In this document: positions 22,621 to 33,226 of the stretch, piece after piece
Layout of the letters: each line of letters starts with the position of its first letter
Position numbering within the stretch: the stretch's first letter is position 1
The notes under the pieces: generated by a model
Databases searched by the model: none
What the model saw: the letters and a program-made list of their open reading frames with translations, nothing else
Told to the model about the DNA's origin: nothing
NCBI RefSeq assembly: GCF_905171765.1
Contig: NC_053398.1
Coordinates: forward strand, 50,126,323-50,190,322
Source: Bufo bufo
Taxonomy: Eukaryota > Chordata > Amphibia > Anura > Bufonidae
DNA length: 64,000 bases
Direction of reading: 5' to 3'
Translations under genes and position numbers: made by a program

Positions 22621-23230
22621 TCCCCCCACTTTGTGACTATTCCCTGCTAAAATTAAAGTTTGATGGGGGATGGGGGGGGGGGGGGGGGAGAAAGAAGGGA
22701 TCTGCTTCTTTAGTAAGGGTAGCTTATTAGATAATATTATAACGCATTTAGGAGCCGTACTGGCTCCTTCTTTAGATCACATCCACATCCACATTATACA
22801 TGGGAGACATTTAAAAAGCAGGGAATGCACCAAAAACAATAAATTAACAGAAAATGTGGGGGACAATAAAGAGAATTAGTAAAAACTAACAAGTTATAAC
22901 ACAAAACATAGAATTACGTATTAAAAATTGAAAAATAGGGTGAAGTTCATATTAATGGCCACTAGATGTCACCATTTTACCTAAAATAAATGTTAGTAAA
23001 TTGATTTAAAATTGTATAGTTATACAGTAATAGCAGCAATGATATAGTAAAAAAGAAATGGATAAATAAATGATACATAATAGTTAACATGAACAGACTG
23101 TTGGATGAATAAGTTTATTTTTATAATTCTAGAATTGTTTAAGTGATTTCATTTAGACCTAACTGATGGTTTGGAGTTAGTAAATCCCCAAAAAATCTCC
23201 TTCTCAGAACATCAAATATATGATAGGTGA
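22621..23230. other. Poly-G tract and AT-rich DNA, no gene
   Basis: A run of about 18 G (interrupted once by a T) at 22671-22689 is followed by AT-rich sequence. Part may belong to the Penelope fossil just downstream, but I see no coding signal. Confidence 0.4.
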
Positions 23231-23234
23231 TTGA

Positions 23235-23440
23235 AGGGATATGGTCAATGGGTATAAGTTCATGGGCGATGACTCCCCACATGTTTCAGTGTGCAATGTT
23301 TGCTTACTTCATGTTTAGTGAGCCTTTTTTTAATAATATGTCGATGTTGAGTCGTCTATCATGTAGTTGCTGAGATGTCCGGCCTACATATTGTAACCCA
23401 TAATGGCATTCGATCAGATAGATAATCCATCTTACAGTTC
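23235..23440 (-). pseudogene. Penelope-like GIY-YIG endonuclease fossil
   Basis: On the minus strand from about 23437: WIIYLIECHYGLQYVGRTSQ, then LHDRRLNIDILLKKG and, further on, HETCGES. IYLIEC..GLQYVGRT is the GIY-YIG core of Penelope-like elements (compare IYVLEC.CGLQYVGRT at about 25.6 kb). It is shorter and more diverged than the large insertion at 24.5-38.7 kb and represents an older, independent element. Confidence 0.7.
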
Positions 23441-23756
23441 ATAGTGTTTGGAAAATTTTCTCCTGTGACATTACAGTAAAATACAAGAGTCTGGTGCGAT
23501 ATTGAATGACAGCACAGGCAATGGCTTTTTTAAAAAAAAACAAAAAAAACTTTTTATTGTAGTTTTTAATTATGAGAAGATTAGATTTTTTTTTACATGC
23601 TTTTCTAGAGTCGTAGTCTCTTGATCCACATCTATAACTCCCAATTGGATTGGTAGGTGTAATATAACTCTTCTCTTTCTGCTGTCTTAGACTGCTGGGG
23701 GCTAAAATATTCTTTATAGTAGGGGCACGTCTGTAGGTGGAGTGTCGTGCTGGAAG

Positions 23757-24490
23757 TATTATGCTTAAAGACCAGGCTATTTTTTGCAAATCTGACCAGT
23801 GGAATTTTATGTGTGAATAACTTTAAAACGCTTTTACTTATCCAGGCCATTCTGAGATTCTTAGATTGTTTTTTCGTCACATATTGTACTTCATGACACT
23901 AGTAAAATGGAGTAAAAATAAATTCATTTTTATTTATAAAAAAATACCAAATTTACCAAAAATTGGGAAAAATTAGCAAATTTCCAAGTTTCAATTTCTC
24001 TACTTCTATAATACATAGTAATACCTCCAAAAATAGTTATTACTTTACATTCCCCATATGTCTACTTCATGTTTGGATCATGTTGGGAATGCCATTTTAT
24101 TGTTTGGGGACGTTACAAGGCTTAGAAGTTTTGAAGCAAATCTTGAAATTTTTCAGAAATTTTCTAAAACCCACTTTTTAAGGACCAGTTCAGGTCTGAA
24201 GTCACTTTGTGAGGTTTACATAATAGAAACCACCCAAAAATGGTATTCAAAAACTGATTTTGCAAACTTTGTTAACAAAGTTTAGGTGTTCCAAACCTTT
24301 AGGTGTTCCACAAGAGTTAATGGCAAATGGAGATAAAATTTCAGAATTTCAATTTTTGGGCAAATTTTCAATTTTAATAAATTTTTTCAAGTAACAAAGC
24401 AAGGGTTAACAGCCAAACAAAACTCCTTTTTTATTGCCCTGGTACTGTAGTTTATAGAAACACCCCATATGTGGTTGTAAACTAGTGTAT
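23757..24490. repeat. TTAA-family copy, left half (host of the PLE)
   Basis: Family wording is clear (aataactttaaaacgcttttacttatccaggcc, accccatatgtggttgtaaac). It stops at tgtaaactagtgtat (24476-24490) and resumes after the same 15 bp at 38715-38729 with gggcacacagcagggc. The two halves form one element split by the Penelope-like insertion. Confidence 0.75.
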
Positions 24491-25072
24491 AGTAAAAAGG
24501 AAAGATATCTAATCACCAGTCCGCAAAAATGTTGCGCTGCAGGTCCGAGGAGTGTTGTGGGGTCAATCACACTTTCATGGAGTATATATATAGGGTTCTG
24601 ACCGCCCGTGTCATAAAAAGACGGTATACAAACAGTTTTTTTCCTTCCTCCTTCTCCTTTTAGAAAAAAACCGAGGGCTGCAAATGTCCTATTTGTGGAT
24701 ATCCTGCAACTAATAAAAATTATAATAGTGTGAATCCGTACGGTTGTTTTTCCCTGCAGTGCACAGGTTGTACTTACACGGCACTCCACCAACAAAAAGC
24801 GTGTATGCAGTATCCTCCGCGGCTGGATAGATTTTTCGCGCGAAGATCCACGTTCAAACACAACCAAACAGGGTTCAACCACGGACTTGGTTCCAGTACA
24901 CACCAGATAAGTCTGCTAATATTCCCAATTTCTTTTCCTTAAAAGTTTCTGTGGATACAAGTGGCTCCTACCATAGTGAAGCTCCGATGACTGTTTTAAA
25001 AGGTTTATTAGTACATACTTACAAACATGCACTTTAAAATTCGCATTAAAAAATCCCAGCGTCTTATTCTTT

Positions 25073-25111
25073 GCCCGACCCAGGTTTCGCTCCTTAAGCT
25101 TCGTCAGGGGC
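25073..25111 (-). ncRNA. Hammerhead-like motif, PLE copy 1
   Basis: Minus strand reads GCCC-CTGACGA-A-GCT-loop-AGC-GAAAC...GTC-GGGC. CTGACGA and GAAA are the two conserved core strands, GCT/AGC a short stem II, and GTC the cleavage triplet. GCCC/GGGC form stem I. Type I minimal hammerheads are known in PLEs. One deviation is an extra A between the CTGANGA box and stem II. Identical in the sister copy at 38190-38228. Activity is inferred, not shown. Confidence 0.55.
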
Positions 25112-25812
25112 ACAATTCATCTCTCCCTCCCCCTTCTTTTTATTTGGTAGGCTAGAGTTAATCAAGCACCTGATGCGCTACTCCAGACACCTTCTCTTTT
25201 TCCTTCACTTTAACCCTATACTTGTATCACCTAGTTCTCAAGGGAAAAAACGCAGATCTTTAGGTCCTAATTCACATGGGAATAAATGTTCAACCAATTT
25301 ATTAATCTAATTTAGAACGGCTTGCAGGTCAAAATCTACATTCAGTCCCCCTGGTTGTAGCGTACATAATTCGTATATACACCTACTTTCTTTTTTATTA
25401 ATTTTCTCTAGAAAACTTCCTCCCCTCCAGTGGTTTTGTACTAATTCCACCCCCATGAACTTTAATCCCTCTGGGTTTTTTTGGTGAAATTTTTTATAAT
25501 GTGCCGAAACACCATGACTTTCAAGCCCCTTTTTAATATTTCTTATATGCTCCTGCACCCGGACCTTGAGGGGTCTAATGGTCCGTCCTACATACTGGAG
25601 GCCACAAGTGCACTCCAGTACATATATGACCCCTTTGCTGTGGCATGTCATCTCTCCCACTACTTCCAATTGTTTGCTTTTTACAGTACTATTCACTATA
25701 GTACTATTTTGTGATCTTTCTGTTTTTTTTCTATTTTTACAGGCAATGCAAAAACCACACCAATTAAAACTGTTTTTTCTTTTTCTTTTTATCTTCTGGT
25801 CGGTTGGCACTA

Positions 25813-26741
25813 CCGTGTTTCCCCGAAAATAAGACATCCCCCGAAAATAAGACCTACCTCTAGTTTTGCCTATTGCTGTAATATAAGGCATCCCCCCGAA
25901 AATAAGGCCTCCCCGATAATAAAGCATCCCCCGAAAATAAGGCCTCCCCGATTATAAAGCATCGGCCGAACATACCGTAATGCCTCCCCGATTATAAAGC
26001 ATCCGCCGAACATAATGACTCCCCGATTATAAAGCATCGGCCGGACATAATGCCTCCCCGATTATAAAGCAAGCCACCCCAGAATGTAAGGAGCTCACTG
26101 ATTGGCCGCAGCCGCCGCCAGGACAAGCTGCCGCCTTCTTCCGCCCGCTGCTCGCTCTGCCCTGATGGAGTCTCACAACTTGGCTGGCTCGGACACACAG
26201 GGGACGGGGTGACAGGTAGGGGGAGGAATATCTGATGGAAGGTGGGGGATGTCTGGTGAAGATGGGGGGGAGACTAAAAACGGTAATTAAAATGACACAG
26301 GGTGATCAGAGGGGGGAATCAAAATGACACAGGGGTATCAGGGTGGGGAGGGGGATCATTTAAAATGACACAGGGGGATCAGAGGGGGGAATCAAAATGA
26401 CACAGGAGGATCAGAAGGGGGTACTAAAATGCTATAGTAATCCCCCCCCTCTGATTCTCCTGTACCATTTTGATTCCCCCTTCTGACCCCCCTGTGTCAT
26501 TTTAAGTGATCCCCCTCCCCACCCTGATACCCCTGTGTCATTTTGCTTCCCTTCTCTGATCACCCTGTGCCATTTTAAGTGATCCCCCTCAACACCCCGA
26601 TTTTCTTTTTTTTGTTCAACAATAAATGTGTACCGTATTTTTCTTCATGGAAAAATAAGACATCCCCTGAAAATAAGACCTAGCGCATCTTTTGGAGCAA
26701 AAATGAATATAAGACACTGTCTTATTTTCGGGGAAACAGGG
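25813..26741. mobile_element. Mariner-type MITE in the PLE
   Basis: TA duplications at 25811-25812 and 26742-26743, proved by the uninterrupted sister sequence at about 37735 (tagtacatagtgcc on +). Inverted ends CCGTGTTTCCCCGAAAATAAG and its complement CTTATTTTCGGGGAAACAGGG. The left third repeats cctccccgattataaagcatc. The middle holds opposed GATCA/TGACACAGGG blocks (26280-26420 versus 26450-26590) that fold into a large hairpin. No transposase. Confidence 0.8.
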
Positions 26742-27069
26742 TATGTACTAGTTTGTTTTGTAAATTGGGTGCTCTTTTATAGATGACTAGTGGTTGTTCA
26801 GGAATTGCAGGTCCGAGTACTGGGTTATTTTTCAAGATGGACCAGTTTTTTTTAATTGCGTTTTTTAGTTCCCCAGAGCATTGTGTGAACTGGGTTATGA
26901 ACGAAAAACGAAAGTCAGTTGTCTTTTTTGGTATTTTTGGGTTATTTGGGGTCTCCTCTCGTTGTTTTATTGTATCTTTTATACATCTCTCCAGATTCTC
27001 ATTCTCATATCCTTTTTCTAGGAAGCGTTCTTTTATTATTTTACTCTGCTCTTTAAAAATAGCTGTGTC

Positions 27070-27715
27070 TGTCACGACTGTGACTGATCCAGACAGGTCT
27101 GGGAGGAGAAGGTCGCAGCGACTTGCTACTCGCGATAGCTTGTGAGTTTGCTCCGTGGTTCAGGGTATGTCATCTGGGTTTTGCCTTGTGAACTTTTTTG
27201 TCCTGACTGGGAGTTTGTAGGCATCCTTCTCAGGTGAGTCCTGTCTGCCACTCCCAGCTACTATATTAGTTTCAGTTTCACTTGCAGTCATTGCCAGATA
27301 TAGTCCTTACTTCCAGTGCTACTCTGACCTTGGAAGGAGATCGTTTGATGGTGTTGCTGTGGAGCTCTTGGCCGGCGTCGACTGTCGTGTTTGGGATCGC
27401 CTTCTCTGCTCGTGACTGGATAAGTCTATCTCTGCTGTTGTTTGTTTGTTGTTGTCTTCCCCTGTTGTTTTCCTAGACGTGAGTGATGGTGACTAGCGCT
27501 CCCATCGGCCTTTCCCCAGTCCAGTGTTAGGGCGACTGAGGGTTTAGGCATCCTGCTCGCCGCACGGGTTCACACCCCGTCTAGGGTATCAGGGCAGACA
27601 GGTGCCAGCTTAGGGTTACTCAGGGGTGGCCATTCTATTTCCCATCCGTAGATAAGGGTCCCCCTTCCCCTCCGTCTGGTGCGACACGACTGCTGCTGGG
27701 ATAGCGGTCGTGACA
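27070..27715 (+). repeat. Gypsy 5' LTR
   Basis: 646 bp, begins TGTCACGACTGTGAC and ends CGGTCGTGACA. Contains ctactatattagtttc as a possible TATA region. It differs from the 3' LTR at six positions. A primer binding site directly after it (gtatatctggcc) could not be assigned to a tRNA. Confidence 0.93.
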
Positions 27716-27813
27716 GTATATCTGGCCTTTTAAAAAATAAAAAAAAGTGACATTTCATTTTTTTTTTTTTCTTTTTTGCTTGCTGTTTTGCTTTGTATTT
27801 TGTCTGTTCCACT

Positions 27814-28659
27814 ATGGATCCGGTTTCGGTTTTGGCGAAACAATTACAGGGGTTATCCCTTGAAGTGGCAGGATTAAAAGCAACAGTGCTGCAGCAGCAA
27901 TCCTTGGGTTCCACCGTTGCTACGGGAAACCAAGGTACTCCTAAGCCAAAAGTGGCTTTACCTGATAGGTTCTCAGGAGGGAGAGACCAATTTGTAACCT
28001 TCAGAGAAGCTTGCAAGTTGTTCTTCAGGTTACGCCCTAGATCCTCTGGCGGTGAGGAACAACGGGTGGGCATTGTAATTTCTCTCCTGCAAGGAGATCC
28101 GCAGGCTTGGGCTTTCTCCCTACCATCAGACTCTCCGGCCTTACGATCAGTGGAGGAGTTTTTTGAAGCCCTGGGTCTCGTATATGATGACCCGGACAGG
28201 GTCTCACTGGCTGAGTCTAAGCTACGTAGATTTCGGCAAGAGAACCGGTCTGCTGAACTATATTGATCTGAATTCCGTAGGTGGGCTACTGATACGTTAT
28301 GGAACGACTCGGCCCTTAGGAGTCAGTTCTGCCAGGGGTTGTCTGAAAAATTAAAAGATGCGCTGGCGGTATACGAGGTCCCTGGGTCTCTTGAGGCTGC
28401 TATGTCTCTGTCCATAAGAATCGACAGACGACTCAGGGAGAGACTATTAAATTTTACGGAGGCCTCTATAGGGCAGGGATCGGTCTGTTATGGTCCAGTC
28501 GAACCAATGCAAATAGGGGGCGCCACTAGACGGGTGAATCCTCCTAAATTCCGCCATAGGTCAGAGGTTTGTTTTCGTTGTGGGGGGAGGGGTCATTTTG
28601 TAAAGGTTTGTCCCTCAGAACCCAAGAGACCACAAACAAAGGAGCCGCCGGAAAACTAG
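27814..28659 (+). pseudogene. Gypsy gag with one premature stop
   Basis: Gag forms the cytoplasmic particle that packages the RNA. ATG 27814 (MDPVSVLAKQL) is the first good start. The capsid region includes LPDRFSGGRDQFVTFREAC and QGDPQAWAFSLP. An in-frame TGA at 28264-28266 interrupts after RSAELY. The same frame continues at once with SEFRRWATDTLW and ends at TAG 28657. A CCHC zinc knuckle CFRCGGRGHFVKVC lies near the end (about 28568-28610). Apart from that single codon the gene is open. Length (281 codons) is normal for a chromovirus gag. Confidence 0.88.
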
Positions 28660-31600
28660 AGTCCCCAGATTGTGCAGAGGAGAACAGTCTGGGCGTATTC
28701 GTTTCCTCCATACGCATGTCTCAGTTTTTTTTGTCCGCTACCGTTGAGGCGGGCAATAAAACTGAGATCTGTTCCGTCTTTTTGGACAGTGGGGCGGGGG
28801 TCAACTTGGTGGATTCACGGTTTGCTCAGGCTCTGGGTTTTACTCCGGAACCGGTATGCAGAACTATTCCTGTTTTTGCCATCGACTCCTCCCCTCTTAC
28901 TCAGAGAGAGTTAACTCAGATCATCCATAATATCCATCTGCAGGTAGGGGACCTCCATAAAGAGCATATCTCTTGTTATGTCCTGGACGGTCTTCCGGCT
29001 CCTATAGTATTGGGGCTTCCTTGGCTGGTGACTCACAATCCAGTGGTGGATTGGCAGGCCGGGGAGATTGTGGAGTGGAGTGAACGTTGTAAGGACAACT
29101 GCTTGAGTAGTAGGTGCTCTACACTCTCTGTAACATCTTTACCTGCCTTTCTGTCAGATTTTATGGATGTGTTCTCTGAGAAGGGTTGTCAGGGGTTCCC
29201 ACCTCATCGTCCATATGATTGCCCGATTAATCTATTACCTGGGGCAAAACTACCTAAAACCCGGTTATACAATCTTTCCGGCCCGGAGAGGAAGGCTATG
29301 AAAGATTATATTTCGGAGAGTTTGGCTAAGGGACACATCAGACCCTCTTCTTCACCTGTGGCTGCAGGGTTCTTTTTCGTTAAAAAGAAAGATGGGGGCC
29401 TACGTCCTTGCCTGGATTTCTGGGAATTAAACCGGATAACTATCCGAGATCCCTATCCTCTTCCTCTCATTCCCGACCTCTTTAATCAGGTTGCTGGTGC
29501 TAAATGGTTCTCCAAAATGGATCTCAGAGGAGCCTATAACCTGGTTCGCATCAAAGAGGGGGATGAGTGGAAGACTGCTTTTAATACTCCGGAAGGGCAT
29601 TATGAAAATCTGGTCATGCCATTTGGTCTTACTAATGCGCCTGCGGTATTCCAACATTTTGTCAACGATATTTTTAGTCACCTTATCGGGAGATTTGTTG
29701 TGATATATCTTGATGACATCCTGGTCTATTCCCCGGATCTGGATACACATAAGATCCATGTGAGACAAGTGCTGCAGATATTAAGGGCCAACAAATTGTT
29801 TGCTAAGTTAGAAAAATGTGTGTTCGCCGTAAAAGAACTGCCATTTCTGGGGTATGTGTTGTCAGATTCAGGTTTCCGCATGGATCCGGAGAAAGTCCGG
29901 GCGATTATAGACTGGGATCTGCCTGAGAACCTGAAGGCATTGCAACGCTTCCTGGGGTTTGCCAATTTTTATAGAAAGTTTATAAAGAACTATTCCTTGG
30001 TGGTCAAACCACTGACGGACATGACCCGAAAGGGATCCGATTTTTCCAAATGGTCACATGCAGCCAAAACTGCCTTTGCGTCTCTGAAGGAGAGGTTCAC
30101 CTCGGCCCCTATTCTCGTACAGCCAGGTGTCTCGCTTCCTTTTATTGTAGAGGTTGACGCATCAGAGGTGGGGGTGGGAGCGGTACTATCTCAGGGCCCG
30201 TCCCCTGGTGAATGGCGTCTGTGTGCTTTCTTTTCGAAGAAATTGTCTACTGCAGAAAGGAACTATGATATTGGCAACAGGGAACTTTTGGCTATTAAGT
30301 TGGCCTTTGAGGAGTGGCGTCATTTTTTGGAGGGGGCGGTTCATCCCGTCACGGTGATTACTGATCACAAAAACTTATTATATCTGGAGTCTGCTAAACG
30401 TCTCACCCCTAGACAGGCTCAGTGGTCGTTATTTTTTACTAGGTTTAATTTTGTAATAACCTATCGCCCGGGGGCAAAAAATACTAAGGCGGATGCATTG
30501 TCTCGAAGTTTTCCTGGAGGGGGTGATGTTGAGGTACCAGAGCCCATTTTGCAAAAGGGGGTGGTGGTCTCTGCATTACACTCAGGTTTGGAGGGGAGGG
30601 TGTTGGAAGCTCAGGGGGACGCCCCGGCCTCCTGCCCCTCGGGTAAACTGTTTGTGCCAGAAAATTTACGACTGGAGATACTAAAAGAACACCATAACTC
30701 CACACTGGCAGGACACCCAGGTAGTAGGGCAACCTCTGAGTTAGTGTCTCGTCGGTTCTGGTGGCCTAAATGGCGCCAGGAGGTGTTGAATTTTGTGTCT
30801 GCATGTGCTACCTGTGCTCGTTCTAAGGTAGATCATACTCGTCCGGCAGGGCGTCTTTTACCTCTGGCCATCCCCAACAGGCCTTGGACGCACCTGTCAA
30901 TGGATTTCATTACGGATCTACCAGTATCAGCGGGGAAGACTGTTATTCTGGTAGTTGTTGACAGATTCAGTAAAATGGTGCAATGTATTGCTCTTGCCGC
31001 ATTGCCTAATGCTAACACACTGGCTCAGGTTTTTATTGACCACATCGTGAAGCTTCACGGGGTCCCTTCCGATATTGTTTCGGATCGTGGTACCCAATTC
31101 GTTTCTAAATTTTGGAAAGCCTTTTGTTCTCGTTTAGGGGTTCATCTGTCGTTTTCTTCATCTTTCCATCCACAGTCCAACGGTCAGACTGAACGTACCA
31201 ATCAAAACCTAGAGACATATTTGAGATGCTTTGTTTCCGAAAATCAGGAGGAATGGTCATCTTATTTACCGTTAGCTGAGTTTGCCATTAATAATCGTCG
31301 TCAAGAATCCACCGATAAGTCACCATTTTTTGGTGCGTATGGTTTCCATCCTCAGTTTTGTACGTTTAGTGAGGGGGGGCCGTCTGGGATTCCCGAGGAG
31401 GAACGATTTGCGTCTTCACTTTCTTCAGTGTGGCAGAGTGTGCAAGAAAGTTTGAAGAGAATTGGTGGTAGATACAAACGTGCGGCTGATAGGAAGCGCT
31501 CTGAAGGTCCGGACCTTGGGGTGAATGACTTGGTGTGGTTGTCTACCAGAAATATCAAGTTGAAGGTTCCCTCGTGGAAATTGGGTCCGAGATTTATTGG

Positions 31601-32051
31601 TCCTTATAGGGTAATTAAGATCATTAACCCGGTGGCTTTTCGTCTGGAGCTACCTCAGACTCTAAGGATCCATAATGTCTTCCACAGATCTCTGCTTAAG
31701 AGATATGTAGAACCTCCTGAACCATTGCCACTACCGCCTCCACCGGTGGTTGTTGATGGCAGTCTTGAGTTTCAGGTAGAAAAGATTGTTGATTCACGAT
31801 ATGTTCGCCGCTCTCTTCAGTACCTGGTGCACTGGAAAGGTTATGGTTCCGAAGAGAGAATGTGGGTTCCAGCATCAGAGATAAAAGCGGACAGACTCAT
31901 TCGGGCTTTTCATAGCTCCCATCCGGAGAGGCCTGGTCTTGAGGGTCCAGGGGCCCCTCGTAGAAAGGGGGGTACTGTCACGACTGTGACTGATCCAGAC
32001 AGGTCTGGGAGGAGAAGGTCGCAGCGACTTGCTACTCGCGATAGCTTGTGA
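28569..32051 (+). CDS. pol: Gypsy pol polyprotein (PR-RT-RH-IN-chromodomain)
   Basis: Encodes about 1160 open codons in the frame one base back from gag and overlaps gag by about 90 bp, so expression probably needs a -1 shift. No canonical slippery heptamer is evident, and the true first pol residue is uncertain. Approximate residues: protease LDSGAG at 72-77; RT with the YLDD box at 380-383; RNase H first Asp at 530; integrase zinc finger from His 708 (HH...CATC); catalytic Asp 779, Asp 839 and Glu 875 (DD35E spacing); chromodomain about 1070-1125 (VEKIVDSR...LVHWKGYGSEERMWVP). The chromodomain is thought to steer integration towards marked chromatin. The last ~24 codons lie inside the 3' LTR, stop at 32049. 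No disabling mutation was noticed. Confidence 0.93.
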   Translation: MFSLWGEGSFCKGLSLRTQETTNKGAAGKLESPDCAEENSLGVFVSSIRMSQFFLSATVEAGNKTEICSVFLDSGAGVNLVDSRFAQALGFTPEPVCRTIPVFAIDSSPLTQRELTQIIHNIHLQVGDLHKEHISCYVLDGLPAPIVLGLPWLVTHNPVVDWQAGEIVEWSERCKDNCLSSRCSTLSVTSLPAFLSDFMDVFSEKGCQGFPPHRPYDCPINLLPGAKLPKTRLYNLSGPERKAMKDYISESLAKGHIRPSSSPVAAGFFFVKKKDGGLRPCLDFWELNRITIRDPYPLPLIPDLFNQVAGAKWFSKMDLRGAYNLVRIKEGDEWKTAFNTPEGHYENLVMPFGLTNAPAVFQHFVNDIFSHLIGRFVVIYLDDILVYSPDLDTHKIHVRQVLQILRANKLFAKLEKCVFAVKELPFLGYVLSDSGFRMDPEKVRAIIDWDLPENLKALQRFLGFANFYRKFIKNYSLVVKPLTDMTRKGSDFSKWSHAAKTAFASLKERFTSAPILVQPGVSLPFIVEVDASEVGVGAVLSQGPSPGEWRLCAFFSKKLSTAERNYDIGNRELLAIKLAFEEWRHFLEGAVHPVTVITDHKNLLYLESAKRLTPRQAQWSLFFTRFNFVITYRPGAKNTKADALSRSFPGGGDVEVPEPILQKGVVVSALHSGLEGRVLEAQGDAPASCPSGKLFVPENLRLEILKEHHNSTLAGHPGSRATSELVSRRFWWPKWRQEVLNFVSACATCARSKVDHTRPAGRLLPLAIPNRPWTHLSMDFITDLPVSAGKTVILVVVDRFSKMVQCIALAALPNANTLAQVFIDHIVKLHGVPSDIVSDRGTQFVSKFWKAFCSRLGVHLSFSSSFHPQSNGQTERTNQNLETYLRCFVSENQEEWSSYLPLAEFAINNRRQESTDKSPFFGAYGFHPQFCTFSEGGPSGIPEEERFASSLSSVWQSVQESLKRIGGRYKRAADRKRSEGPDLGVNDLVWLSTRNIKLKVPSWKLGPRFIGPYRVIKIINPVAFRLELPQTLRIHNVFHRSLLKRYVEPPEPLPLPPPPVVVDGSLEFQVEKIVDSRYVRRSLQYLVHWKGYGSEERMWVPASEIKADRLIRAFHSSHPERPGLEGPGAPRRKGGTVTTVTDPDRSGRRRSQRLATRDSL
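31962..31975 (+). promoter_or_regulatory. Gypsy polypurine tract
   Basis: agaaaggggggtac lies directly before the 3' LTR and is the expected primer for plus-strand DNA synthesis. It is also inside the open pol frame. Confidence 0.75.
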
Positions 32052-32621
32052 GTTTGCTCCGTGGTTCAGGGTATGTCATCTGGGTTTTGCCTTGTGAACC
32101 TTTTTGTCCTGACTGGGAGTTTGTAGGCATCCTTCTCAGGTGAGTCCTGTCTGCCACTCCCAGCTACTATATTAGTTTCAGTTTCACTTGCAGTCATTGC
32201 CAGATATAGTCCTTACTTCCAGTGCTACTCTGACCTTGGAAGGAGATCGTTTGATGGTGTTGCTGTGGAGCTCTTGTCCGGCGTGGACTGTCGTGTTTGG
32301 GATCGCCTTCTCTGCTCGTGACTGGATAAGTCTATCTCTGCTGTTGTTTGTTTGATGTTGTCTTCCCCTGTTGTTTTCCTAGACATGAGTGATGGTGACT
32401 AGCGCTCCCATCGGCCTTTCCCCAGTCCAGTGTTAGGGCGACTGAGGGTTTAGGCATCCTGCTCGCCGCACGGGTTCACACCCCGTCTAGGGTATCAGGG
32501 CAGACAGGTGCCAGCTTAGGGTTACTCAGGGGTGGCCATTCTATTTCCCATCCGTACATAAGGGTCCCCCTTCCCCTCCGTCTGGTGCGACACGACTGCT
32601 GCTGGGATAGCGGTCGTGACA
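31976..32621 (+). repeat. Gypsy 3' LTR
   Basis: 646 bp, same ends as the 5' copy. It supplies the last codons and stop of pol (to 32051). Confidence 0.93.
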
Positions 32622-33226
32622 GTGTCAGTGCAGTTGCGGTGGATTCTCTGGACCTGTCCCTTGGGTATATTTTGAAGCCAGGGGGCATAATGTCAGCTGG
32701 TTAGATCTATATACCCATTGACATCTGTGGGTTTAAAATAGGGCTTAGTTTTGAGCTGTCCCTCTTCCACATATATGGTCAGGTCCAAAAAGTCAACCGA
32801 AACCGCACTGACAGTGCTGGTGAAACTTAAGTTCCATTCCTTATTTTCTAATCCTGCAATAAAGGCCTCCAGCTGATTTTTTTTCTCTCCTTCCCATATC
32901 ACCAGGCAATCATCTATATACCTTTTCCAAGTTCTTAATGTCCCACTTTTTTTAGATCGGTTCACCTCGGGGTCAATATATTGTTTTTCCCACATGTTCA
33001 TAAAAATATTCACAAAACTGGGGGCGAATTTCGCCCCCATCGCCGTTCCGACCTTCTGTAAATAATATTCGCCCTTGAACCAAAAATAGTTGTGCTCTAG
33101 GCAGAATTCCACACAGCGTACTATAAAGTCCGCTTGTATATTGGTCATGTCAGGGTCATTATACAGAGTTTCTTGTATTGCTTGTAGTCCTAATTTTTGG
33201 TGGGACAAACGCAGAGTCCAGCAATC

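Larger units (their letters stand above)
27070..32621 (+). mobile_element. Ty3/gypsy chromovirus-type LTR retrotransposon
   Basis: Complete 5552-bp element between 5-bp duplications GTGTC (27065-27069, 32622-32626), inserted in the PLE. Two 646-bp LTRs differ by six substitutions that I count (about 0.9%), so the insertion is recent. Gag has one premature stop. Pol is open through protease, RT, RNase H, integrase and a C-terminal chromodomain. Domain order with RT before integrase and the chromodomain define the chromovirus branch. No env-like gene is present. With an open pol and young LTRs it could belong to a currently active family. Confidence 0.93.
25307..33198 (-). pseudogene. PLE copy 1: RT (partial) and GIY-YIG endonuclease
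   Basis: Read on the minus strand from 33198: KLGLQAIQETLYNDPDMTN, FKGEYYLQKVGTAMGAKFAP, RYIDDCLVIW (the RT catalytic YIDD), then FLDLTIYVEEGQ and a TGA after DLTS. The frame continues (CT IHRN) into the gypsy insertion at 27070-32621, resumes as IFKEQSKIIKERFLEKGYE (27065 down), is broken by the MITE at 25813-26741, and then gives WCGFCIACKNRK, a Cys motif before the nuclease, and IYVLECTCGLQYVGRT...RVQEHIRNIKKG, the GIY-YIG domain, ending at 25307. The 5' half of RT is missing because of the head-to-head junction. The nuclease looks complete, unlike that of copy 2. Confidence 0.85.
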
